A stretch of 64,000 nt of DNA, taken from NCBI GenBank assembly GCA_021613535.1, contig CP075496.1, positions 3,720,001-3,784,000 of the forward strand. The letters are read 5' to 3'. Origin of the DNA: Adineta vaga (Eukaryota > Rotifera). Under the pieces are notes generated by a model. The model did no database searches. It was not told the DNA's origin and worked only from the letters and a program-made list of their open reading frames with translations. The position numbers and the translations under genes are program-made. Positions 23,149-34,042 of the stretch are shown here, one piece after another; positions within the stretch are counted from its first letter, which is position 1, and each line of letters starts with the position of its first letter.

Positions 23149-24646
23149 GAAAGAAATACATATTTCAATGAAGTATTTGGAAAAAACAGATTAGTATCGA
23201 GTGTATGAAGCCACACGTGGTTAGAGTAAGCTTTTGCATTATTGTTTCTTGGAAGTTCTTTATGTAAAATTGAGATATATAGCACCGACTTAATGTAAAC
23301 ATGGGTCTTCGAACATGTTTCAGTATCTTATCTTTGGTAAAAATATTTCAAAGCTGAAATTCTATTGCGCTCATTTTTATTCTATGTTGTTAGTTTTATT
23401 TTGAAAGAAAAAAATGTTGATACATCCATCAGCAACGATGACTACTAATAATGTAGAACAGGAAGTATCATCGATAACAACAACTCATCATAAAGTACAA
23501 TTGTAATTTGTATGATAAAGAAATGAAATTGAAATGTTGTTTCCATTCAGGTAGAGAAATGGATTCGAATATCAAAACGTATTGTTCAGTTTTTTCGATT
23601 GATGAGAATTTCTAAACTTCGTCGACGTTTTATCGATATTGTAAGTCATCATTGTCCATACGTGGATTTGGAAGATTATCAAACAAATAAGGTGCAAGAA
23701 GATTTGCTATTTCTCGATGATGTAGACCGGTTTGTATTTTGTTTGTTTCTATCAGATAAGAAGAAATACTTCTATATCATAGTTATCATGAAGTATTCAA
23801 TACTTTTTCATCGTTTGGTTTTACTTGGCAAGACAAAGAATTTCAACTAGCAAAATTAAAAGCCAATTACATCTATGATCGTTATATGTCTATATCTGAA
23901 ATAATAGCAAAAGTATACAAAAATAATTGCATAAAAAACCTCGCTGTTCAAGAAGTGTTTTCTTTCTAGACAAATATTCCAATTGATATGATACCATCTA
24001 TTTATAATCGAATGAATTCCCCAAAAATGCAATCGTCTCTCATTTATTTGAATTTATTTAATGATGCGGAGAAATTTATTCAAGAAAAATTATTAATGAT
24101 CTACATGCGGTAATCGACTATTGTTACAGATTCGAATAATATAGATAAAGTTTTATATCATAGTGAAGATGTGAATTGTTTTATTGGAAAAGCACAACAA
24201 CAAACATTAACACCTATAATGAATCGAATAAAACCGAATCAAATAACGAATGACTCTGTATCTTCATATTCATATTCAAAAATGATTAAAACAGATGACA
24301 AATCTCAATATGACGAGATTCTCATACCCAATTGGACATATTCAACTATGTTAGGTGTTGTTTACAATCCTATTCATGAGAAAGTCATCAAAAGAAACAA
24401 ACGAAAAAATACAAAAGCTCTTGATTCAAATATAAACACAACACTTGAAACATCGGTAATAGTTCATTCATCGCAATCACATATATCAACAGCAGCAGCG
24501 ATTCATCGCAACCAACAAGGTATTAACAGAACTTCTAGAAACTTTACAAATCAGCATATATTAAATCGCTTCAATCGATCTAATATCGTCTTTCCTAAAC
24601 CGATATCCGACAAAAAACCATTCTTACAAACAGTATTTATTTGTAA
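23149..24646 (+). repeat. Direct duplication, copy 2
   Basis: Second copy of the 1.5-kb unit described at 19064-20564. The coding parts and introns align with only scattered substitutions, so the duplication is recent or kept similar by gene conversion. Confidence 0.85.
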
Positions 24647-24794
24647 AGCACATTCATCATCATGGTCTGATCATAATGAACATCTACTAGAAAACGAAGT
24701 AACTTATAGAATGGCACCTAGACCTGAGACAATATATTTTTTCAAAAGAACGCAGCGATCATGCGCCAGTGAAACGAAAAGGTCTACTCAATAA
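23414..24794 (+). CDS. RGS-like domain protein, copy 2 (premature stop in first exon)
   Basis: Same exon layout as copy 1. The first exon contains TAA at 23504-23506 where copy 1 has TCA (19422-19424), ending the reading frame after 30 codons. Translation could restart at the Met of exon 2 (23599), which keeps the RGS-like segment, or the copy may be a pseudogene. In contrast to copy 1, the 3' end continues beyond the duplication edge (24646) into a plausible tail (AHSSSWSDHNEHLLENEVTY... ending RSTQ) and stops at 24794. Substitutions within the domain are mostly silent or conservative. It was therefore probably functional until recently. Confidence 0.45.
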
Positions 24795-24985
24795 TATATT
24801 CTCATATGAGACAGAATAGTAAATACACTGCTGATAGTTCTTTTTCCGAAGTGTCATCCATCAATTGAAACTATGATTGATTTGATAGAAAAATTGATTT
24901 TGTTTTATGAAGCATAGAAGGAAAAGGAGAAGCAAAAAACATCCATATGAAACAAAAAAAAACAGAAGACGAAAAACTCGAATTA

Positions 24986-26614
24986 TTATGACAAAGTTGA
25001 TCGAAGCATTTTTTCTGCAAATAATCGGTATTTATCAAATTTTTTTTTCTTTATTGTCATGATTGAATTATTCGATAGATTTGACATTGTTCCATTGTCA
25101 TTTATAGTTGAAGATAAAGATTGAATTGTTGTTGGTGGATAAGAAAGCATTTTTTCCAATGAAACCAATGGACTTTCATTTGATTTAACAGATTGATTAT
25201 TTGAAATCTGTTCATGATGATAAACAGTTGATGGAAACGATTTTTCATAAGAAGAATGGCTGCTATTTTCATCATCGTAATTATTATTTAAATCTGAATG
25301 TCGACCAGTTGATGGTGTTTGTTTTGTAACAAAATTTTGTAAGAGAGACAATGCATTCGCAGTTATTGTTGTTAATTCTTCTTCGTTTTTAACAATACGA
25401 TCAAGTAAATCCGATACAACTAATTCTATATCCTTATCAGTAGTTGAACGAGATTTTGATTGTTCAGGTCTAGAAAAAAAGTAAAGCAAAATTATTATAT
25501 TTGTTCAAAGATAAAATTTAAATTACTTTAGATTTAAAGTTCGTTTTTGTAATGTTTTACATTGATTAAGAAAATAATCACGATTTCGATTTGCTTTTCC
25601 ATTTCTATGATGCATTTCTTTTAAAATATGTTCTTTATAAAGATTTTCATTTTCAAAATACATTCCACATGTTGTACAATTAAAACGTATTTGATGATGA
25701 TGTTGAATATGATCAACAAGATCAACTTCACGAACGAATTGTTGAGAACAAATCAAACATGTTGAACGTATTAGAGATGGAGAAGTTAATATTTTTGTTG
25801 GAGAATATTGTTGCTGCTGCTGCTGTTGTTGTTGTTGTACTTTAGGATTGGAATGATGATGAAACGATGGTGTAGTAGTTGTGGGTACAGATGATGACGA
25901 CGCCGAGGAGGGTGATGAAGGTAAAAGTTGTGTAAAATGATTTGTTTTCATCATATGTGCTGTTAGATCCGGTAATGTTTCGAAAGATAATGAACAACGT
26001 AAACATTTTAAAATTTGATTCGCTGGATTTGTGTCACGTGAAAGCCATATATCTTGTCCACGAACAAGTTTAGCTACTTCATCATGTGTTGAAGATAGTT
26101 GTGCATTATGATTGGTAATTTTTAAGTGACTAACGAGATGAGCAACATTGGAATATTTTTCACCACATGAACAAGCATAAGATTCTTGTTTACTTGTCGA
26201 ATTATCTTTGATAATGCGAGAAGAATTCAATGATGGTTGCTTAACTGATTTTGGTGTTGAAGTTGGCAGATCAACTTTTGTACGTTGCTGTTGATGTTGT
26301 TGTTGTTGATAATACGAATTCATATTGGCTAAGAATAAATCGTAGAGTAATGCTGATGAATTAAACAGAAGATTTGTTGGATCATAAAAAGGTATTGTTG
26401 TTGTTGTTGATGATGATGATGATGTACTCAATGGATTAAATACCGAATGTTGTGGTAGTGATTGTGACTTTACCGATAAATCCAATGGAATTTCATAATC
26501 AAGATTATTTCGTGATTTTTTCTTTGATGATGATGATGATGATTTGTTTTCGTCGATATTATCACGTTTACGTTTAATACGTAAGTCGATTGGTGTACTA
26601 CTATGATCCGTCAT
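24986..26614 (-). CDS. Teashirt/Tiptop-like C2H2 zinc-finger transcription factor
   Basis: Two exons (about 25528-26614 and 24986-25470) encode about 520 residues. The N-terminus carries a CtBP-binding PLDLS motif (EIPLDLSVKSQS, about residue 42) after MTDHSSTPIDL, which suggests a co-repressor-recruiting factor. Four zinc fingers follow: an atypical CSCGEKYSNVAHLVSHLKITNH; CLRCSLSFETLPDLTAHMMK preceded by LVRGQDIWLSR; CLICSQQFVREVDLVDHIQH; and CTTCGMYFENENLYKEHILK. The LVRGQD.WL...ILKC..C..SF..L..(L/M)T.HM..T.H block is typical of the Teashirt family, nuclear patterning regulators. Poly-Gln, poly-Ser and poly-Thr tracts lie between. The second exon ends in FDKYRLFAEKMLRSTLS. Teashirt is favoured over other CtBP-binding zinc-finger proteins but no orthology test was possible. 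Confidence 0.75.
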
Positions 26615-27810
26615 TCTATAATAATATAAATCAAATGAATGAATGAATGAATACGAAAGAAAAGAGAGAAGAAAAAACGAGAATTAAGCAACATAAAAAA
26701 AAGACCTTCTCTCACCCTCTCTGTTTAGAAATCATTCGTGTGAGTGAGTGATGGATGAGTTGATGTCGGAAAAAAGAGCGAACGAAAGAGAGAGAGAGAC
26801 AGAGAGAGAACAAAAGAAAAGCTTACCGAGTAGAGCATACAGCTTTTTTTGATTGATAGGAATAGACAAATCTATATATTAGATATGTATAATGTGATGT
26901 GAGAGGGAGAGAGAAAAAAAAAGTTGAAGTGTCTATCAATCTTAAAAAGTCATATAATGATAGATGTTCTTATACACATAGATATGATTGAACATATGAA
27001 TTTCGAACGATAATAATATAAAACAAAAATGGAAAATGTCGAAGAGAAGAAGAAAGAAGAAAGAAACAATGAATGACGACTTGCACGTCACTTTGATTAA
27101 CTTGAAATGTCAATCAAGTGTCATCATCGGAAATAGTGATGGTGATGAGTTAGTCAGTGTAGAACGAACTAATTGCTATTTGTTTTATACAAATGATAAA
27201 AATAAACGAAAAATAGAACTTTTGTACATATAACTATCTGTGACTGTTCACATGTAGTGATTGATTCCAAAAGTCGAGTAATTCATCCATAGTGTATTAT
27301 GATTATTATTATCATCATTTTTGACTGTTAGTCTTACGAATGAAATGAGACAAGCTTAGGGAAGAATAAGAAAAGACGAAGACGGAGATGGAGAAGAAGA
27401 AGAGGAGGAAAATGAGGTGACTGTTTGATGGATTGATTCGATGACGAGTAGTGCGTGTGTGTTAGTAGTTTTCTTTCTTCCATCTATTCTGACTGGCATA
27501 CAGCACATCATTAGCCTGTGAAAGTAATATAATGATGTTTGAGTGAGATCCGACAACGACTGGAGATACTGACAGGTTAGTTGCCTGTCCTGTTGGAAAT
27601 GTTGATGAAGATAAACGAGCTCGATTTGTCGCGCAGTGCACACACGTCACTCGTTCCAGTAACAGTTACAGTGCTGGATGACAACGACGATCGGCATCCA
27701 TCTTTCTAACTGCCAAAGAACTAAATACTCACAGATATATAGATATATATATGATGACGACGACGACGACTTTTCATTAGTATTATCATGTCCATGTACC
27801 GATAGATCTA

Positions 27811-27842
27811 TGTATGTATGTATGTATGTATGTATATATGTG
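27811..27842 (+). repeat. (TATG)n microsatellite
   Basis: About seven consecutive TATG units grading into TATATATG. Confidence 0.85.
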
Positions 27843-30068
27843 TGTGATTTCTATCATCAATATCATTAGAAAAGAAGAAAGAGAAATGTAGAAAATAAAC
27901 GTCAATAATCATACAGTTAAATATGAATTTATATGATATATACCATTCAAAGATTGATCGTTTGATGACATTGTATATATTCTTGTTGGATCAATTGTCA
28001 CTATCTCGTTCTCGCTTTATATCTTCAAACATTATATATATATATATTTTTGACGATCGATTGGAGAGCGATAAAAAAGAGAAAAATGACGAAGCTTTCA
28101 CGAAGCGTATCATTACATCTTTTGGTGATTTCTCTCTCTCTATATTTTTATCTCTCTCTCTTCTTCTTCTTCTCTATTTCGTCACGCATACAGATCATTT
28201 GTGTATGAATGACACAAGTACTTTATCATCTATCGAACGTAAAGATGCGTCCTGTAGCTCCCGTCAATATAAGCAGAATGAATGGGCAATTAGATGTGAC
28301 TGGTGCACGTAGACGAATATATAAATGATGAATAATGACGAATAAGATGTTGACATAAATTTTCAAATCGAACACCAACGCATGTTAACAACAAGAACGA
28401 TGACTTTTCCTAACGAGAAAAAGAATGAAAAGCACAAATCAAACTGCCCGATGAATGTGAAGAGAGATTTTTTTGATTTATGAGCCATCATTACGATTCA
28501 GAAGCAATAAATCAGACACAACATGCCTTCAAACATTAAAGTGCCATCGCTCTATTGCTCAGTTGACACCATCGGGCCAATAATAGCAAGCATGAAAGAA
28601 TAGGAGAGAAAAATGAGAGAATAAGATGGATCACAACAAGTTGAATTCGTGGTCTATATGTGTGTGAAACAGAACGATAAATGTCAAGTTATACAGAGCT
28701 CATTCCCTCCTCCTTTTGGTTATAAATGATCGGCTGCTTTAGCTAACTTGAGCTTTGTTCGCTCGTCTGCTCTATACAAACTCAAGTATATGACAACGAG
28801 GCTTGATTGATGTTGACAGATCGCGCTGCGATTTCTCGTCCTTTCTCTCTCTCTCTTCCTTTCTTCTCTGTATATGTCTTGTCTTGCTCGCTTACTTGTC
28901 AAGTCAACGCAAGCTCTATTCAATCAAATCAGCCAAAAAGCGAGTGTTCTTTCATTTTTTCTCTGCATTCACGATGATGATGATGATAATGATCGTGATC
29001 ATGATAATATCGATGAGTAGATAATCACGATGAAATGAATGCATCTATGCGTTAAGTCAGTACAATGACATAAATACAAACGATTCCCACATATTAAACA
29101 AGAGAAAATGTGTGTCTTTGAAAATTCGAAGAAAAAAATTAATAATTAAAAGATAGGAAAAAAAGAAGGTAATGATGACACTTCGATACTATACAAATGA
29201 TAATAGTGACATGAAATATCATCTATTACATAAAGTAACCATTTGTTATATGTCATCAGAATGATATGACAGGTGAAAAAGTTAAAAAACGACTCATCAA
29301 TCATACCTACATAAAAACGGTAAATATGAACAAAAAAATAGTAAATCTTTCGAATCTATTAGATATGAGTGTTTATCTCTACAAAAAATTGTCACTTCAG
29401 CTAAAAGATGAAACAATATATTTGATATATTTATTTGATTCAATTTCAACACATATAAATCTATCAATCGTTTGCATAGACTTCTTTTTTATTTCAAAAT
29501 GTCACTTCTTTACTTTCTTAATATATTATATCTATGAAATCAACTTGTCATTATCTTTCTGATGTTCTTTTTGAATTATTTATTACATTCGATAATATAT
29601 TGACTATAATTAATCGATTTCTATTAGTAGACCTCTTTATTGATTGATCGAAGAGATATCGTTATGGTGTTGAATGACATCCTGTCAAAGAGAATAGCAT
29701 CATCGAATAATGTTCATCATTTACTACTTTAACTTCTTGATCTATTGCTTGCCAAAAACATTTTCATAGTAATTACTATAAGTCATACGTGCACGTAAGC
29801 CCTGATCAACTACGTCAGTATGGTTAATTGTTCTATCGTATTTATCATTTTAAAAAAAAAGTCGTTTGTTTTAACTTTGAAAAGAACATTTAGTGTATAT
29901 TCTTAATATAATCAGTACAATATACATTGTTTTATCATTCGATCTGTCGAGAAGAAGAAGAAGAAAAAGAAGATACGGCGCAGAAGTGAACAGTTTTCTA
30001 TTTCTAGACTTCCACACCATAGATACACATACACAATTCTTAACAGATAATTGTTTATATGTATGTAA

Positions 30069-30095
30069 AAGAAGAAGAAGAAGAAGAAGAAGAAA
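30069..30095 (+). repeat. (GAA)n microsatellite
   Basis: About eight to nine perfect GAA units on the plus strand. Confidence 0.85.
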
Positions 30096-30464
30096 GTCAA
30101 CAGAAAAGACAAAATATAGAAAAAAAAATAAAGATTATCATTATTATTGGTATTTTTGTTGATGTCGAAAAAAAGAATAAAGATATTGTAGAAATGAATA
30201 ATTTAAGGAAAATATCTGACAGAAAGAGAACGGCGGCGGATTCTATCGAGTAAACTCAACATAGAAATATTGCAGGACACATTGGACCAGCACACATATT
30301 AGAATTGAACAGATAAGAAAAAGACACAGTAACGAAATGAATAATATTTTTTTTTTGTAAATAAATATACGAAAGATGAGAAGAAAAAGAAGAATTTCTG
30401 ACTGACCAGCAGTGAATACTATCGAAAAATGAGAAAGAAAGAAAGAAAGAAAAAAAAGATTCTA

Positions 30465-31623
30465 TCATGAATAGAGTGATATTCGACGTTCAAGTAATGT
30501 TTTTATATCTCCACGTTTAACAAATGGACTTATGGATGCATCTGGATAAAAGGCAAAATTCCAAATGAAAATTGGATCACGTGGATCAATATCACGACAA
30601 TCAAATGGTAATGAAGAAGTACAATTTTGATTTGATATTTTCGTTTGATTATTATTGGTATCAACTTGTGTTGATGAACCATATGAACTAAGTATTTTAT
30701 CACCAATAAATAGATTTAATGTTGAATTTGTTGATTGACGTTTCTCATTGATAATCAAACGATGATGATTATCATGTTCATTAGTAGGTGAATCAAATGG
30801 TAAAAGAATCGATGGTGATATAGCAGAAAGTATAGATGGTGATAATGATCGAGCTGATCGAACTGATGATGAACCACTCGATGGTAGACCTGATTGAGAA
30901 TGATAATCACTTGTTGAACATGCATTTTCTGTATTAGAATTTTTATTATTAATTCGCGTTTGTTGATAATGATTTGATGGTGAGAATGGTAATGTAAATG
31001 TCGATGCATCAGGATTCAATGTTGATGATGCATATTTAGTTGTATCTGTTGTTGCAGTTGATAATAATGGAATATCATCACGTTTTGAATGATTTTTTGG
31101 TAGACGAGAAGTTGTATTGATTGTAATTGGTGTTGTTAATTTCGTATCAGTCTTTAATGAAAAACAAAAATAAAGAAAAAAAGTTTCTTGATCTGTAGAA
31201 AGAATATGTTTTTACTTGATGTGCAATTGTAGATTTTCCTGCATGATATGGATGAGGACGATATGGTGCAGATGATATCGTATTTTTTGTACGTGGTGAT
31301 ACTGGACTGATAAGAATTTCATTTTGAGCATATTCAACAATCATCGGATAACCATTCAATTGTAGACCATTACAAGCATTTAAAGCACGTTGTGCTTCAT
31401 CACTACTAGCAAATCGAACGAAACCATAACGTTCTCGTACTTTAACACATTCAATAACTTGTCCATAAGAATGAAAGATAGTTTGAAGATGTGCACCTGT
31501 TGTATGTGTTGCTAAATTACCTACGAATAATTTACATGTTACTGTTTGAGAATTAGATGTTGATGCGTTAATATGTAGTTTTTTAGTCGGATTAAAAGTC
31601 GATTGATTTGCTGATGTGAACAT
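30465..31623 (-). CDS. Single-RRM RNA-binding protein (RBM4/Lark-like RRM)
   Basis: Two exons (31216-31623, 30465-31151) joined in phase 0 give about 364 residues. One RNA recognition motif occupies about residues 28-102: RNP2 is CKLFVGNL, RNP1 is RYGFVRFA, and the end is LNGYPMIVEYAQN. The layout (TTGAHLQTIFHSYGQVIECVK) resembles the first RRM of RBM4/Lark, but the retroviral-type zinc knuckle of those proteins is absent. The rest is Ser/Thr/Asn-rich and probably disordered, with SP motifs (SLSPSILSAISPSI), ending DPRDPIFIWNFAF...LLERRISLYS. It probably acts in RNA processing or translation control. Exact orthology is unresolved. Confidence 0.8.
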
Positions 31624-32243
31624 TTGCTTCGATTTCTTTCTTTTTAGAAACAGATAAACGGGAGATATAAATGTGTTATATGTGTGTGGTTAAAAGATGG
31701 AAATGAAAATGTATAAAGCTAGAAGAAAAGAACGAATAAATTCCGTATAGTCAAAGAAGTAAAGAGAAAACTATCTAATGTTTCTTTATCGTTTGAATTG
31801 GTGTTTATTTTTCTTCGATAGTTTTAGTCTTGTCAGAATATATGATCAATACTGACGACGAATGAGCGAATTTCTATAGTAATGAAATAGAATTTCTTTA
31901 GGTTTGAAATGAGAGGAAAAAAGATGATGAGCTTTTTTTTCATTTTATTGTATTTATAAAATAAGAAATGATCAGCAAAATCTCTTTTTTTTCATATGGA
32001 TAACGAGACAAGTTTTAGAAGTAGTAAATAGCGCAAAAACAAACAAAGAAAGAGAAAGAAAACAAGGCAACTATAATGTTAGCAAGATCCAGGGAAAAAA
32101 AAGAAGAAATCACCTATGATACAAACACAAGAAAAATAAAATAAAACGTGAAAAATGAAAGTAAAATTTTCGTTTTCCTGAATTGTTTCGTCTAAATCTA
32201 TTCTATTATATATATGTAAAGATATGTATAGATATGTATAAAT
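31624..32243. other. Intergenic spacer between the RRM gene and the Sox-like gene
   Basis: AT-rich with A- and T-homopolymer patches. No ORF or other feature was seen. It should include the RRM gene promoter and the Sox-like 3'UTR. Confidence 0.5.
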
Positions 32244-33646
32244 TTAAACAAGTCGATGTTGTTGTTGTTTAGCAAGAAAAGTAACCGGATCAAAGGGCAT
32301 CGATGTTGTGGAATAAAATTGAGGATTTGGTGGTGTAAAATGATATTGTAATTGATCGAGATTTAGGTGTTGAAGATTACTAGCAAACATTGCTAGTTTT
32401 TGATCGAATAAAGTTGTAACTAAAAGTGAAATTGGATCATTCGAATTGGATCCTGTTGATGGTTGATGTAGAGATGGTGGTGGAGTTTCCGGTTGATTTT
32501 TTGGAATAATTGTTGGTTGTGAAGGAGTTGTCGTTCCAATTGATGATGAAGGTGGTGATGATGAAGACGAAGCAGTAGCTGTTGATGATGGAACAGATGT
32601 ACTAGATGATAAACTTGATTTATTACGTTTTCGTGGTTGATACTAAATAAAAATATAGATCGATGATTTTCTTTGTTTGTCTTATTGAAATAGAAATTAG
32701 AATAAAATTACTTTATAACTTGGATATTGTCGTGCATGAAGTTGTTTTAATCGTTCGGATTCTTCCATATATGGTTGTCGATCACGTAATGACATTCGTT
32801 TCCATTTTGCTCCACAACATCTTCAAAGAAGAAATGAAATAAATCAAGTTGCATATTTTCAATTGTCTAACTTTACTTGCTAATATCAGCATTTGGTAAA
32901 TGTGGTGCAAGTTGAACAATTTTTCGACGTTCAATTTGTGAAAAAACCATAAATGCATTCATAGGACGTTTAACATGACCAGGACGTATACGTTTTTTTG
33001 GTTGTGTACGTGTTGCATCGGAATAGGGTGTTGGCGTCGATGGATCAATCAATGCTGAACCAAAGAAAACAGGTGGTGAATCAGTATTTGTATTTGATGA
33101 AAGTAATTCAAGTAACATATGATAATCATCAGGTCTTAATGCTCGACAATTGATTTGTGGCCAAGTTATACTTGGAGATGAATGAAGTGCTGTTGAATTA
33201 TTAATAATTAAATCGGGCGATGATGGTGATGGAAGAAGTGATGATGAATTCGTTGATAAACCGTAACTATGATCATGTTGTAATGGTGAAAATGATGTTG
33301 GTGATGATGGTGTTGATCTTGATGATGAAAGGTTATGATGAAAATCAACAAATGATGGTGCTGGTGATGATGGTGATGTTGTTATCATTGTTGTTTCATC
33401 AAGCATAGATTCATCTTTTGTGAAAACATCCAAATGAGCATCAGAAAATAGACTTGTTGGATCCATTATTGATGGTAATACTAAAAATACAAATATTTAT
33501 TATGCGATTTGATTTAAAATTAAAATCGAACTAGTTTCTGTTGTTGGTTGTTCAGTTCTAACTTTTGTAAAGAGTCGATTTGTTGAAACAATTCTTAATG
33601 GTCGTCCGTGACTATTATTATGAGGATCAATTGATGTCGACAACAT
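32244..33646 (-). CDS. Divergent SoxC-like HMG-box transcription factor
   Basis: Four exons join in frame: 33530-33646 ([14 protein letters not shown]...), about 32876-33481, about 32713-32820 and 32244-32642. The protein has about 410 residues. The HMG box spans roughly residues 205-280: [35 protein letters not shown], then [20 protein letters not shown]. It binds the DNA minor groove and would act in the nucleus. The box is close to the SoxC/SoxD group, SoxC by the QIERRKI and ERL..LH..(E/Q)YP.YKY pattern. Unusual features are Phe in place of the near-invariant Trp of FMVW, and CCGAKW in place of the usual RLGKRW. The flanks are Ser/Thr/Pro-rich and disordered. An upstream exon was identified by its donor at 33530 and gives the most N-terminal Met. 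Confidence 0.85.
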
Positions 33647-34042
33647 ATTCTAACTTATCTATTTAGTAAACTAATCTATACGTTTCGACTGTTAATAAAT
33701 AATCTTCTTTCGATCACAATGAATGTCGAAAAAGAAAAGAAAAAAAAATATATATATAGATACGAAATTTAACGTGCGATTTTTCTCTGACGAACTTTTC
33801 TATATAGAAATCAGATAGTCTAACAAGAACGATATCTATACAGACACGTGGTTCGAGTTTTATTCACGTTGTTCTAGACATTTATGTTCAGTTGATATAT
33901 TCGTCTAACAGAATCTTCAATTAATCCTAATTTAAAGCATTAAAATGCTGAAAATGAAAATTTTATTTCAGAAAACAACAACAACAACAGCATCAACTTC
34001 GAAATAACAATTGTATAGCTTAACAAGAAAAAGAACATAGAA
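33647..34042. other. Spacer between the Sox-like and HDAC-like genes
   Basis: About 400 bp of AT-rich sequence holding the Sox-like promoter and the HDAC-like 3' end. A short CAACAACAACAACAG repeat lies at about 33976-33990. Confidence 0.45.

Larger units (their letters stand above)
26615..30464. other. 3.8-kb gene-free region upstream of the Teashirt-like gene
   Basis: The longest stretch without a credible gene in the window. It is rich in simple sequence: (GA)n near 26788-26812 and 26900-26925, (TATG)n at 27811-27840, (GAA)n at 30069-30094 and GAAA runs at 30430-30455. The many short ORFs here are low-complexity (Arg/Lys/Phe/Ser runs) and overlap on both strands. Its place upstream of a likely developmental regulator makes it a candidate cis-regulatory region, but no specific site can be named. 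Confidence 0.5.

Noticed and set aside
28720-29024. Opposed short ORFs rich in Arg/Glu or Ser/Phe
   Set aside because: Low-complexity CT/GA tract read on both strands; no start context or splice logic.
29266-29562. 98-codon plus-strand ORF
   Set aside because: AT-driven Ile/Tyr/Phe/Lys composition and no recognisable domain; could not be supported.
29893-30253. Overlapping ORFs on both strands rich in Arg/Lys/Glu or Phe
   Set aside because: They are translations of the GAA microsatellite and flanking purine runs.
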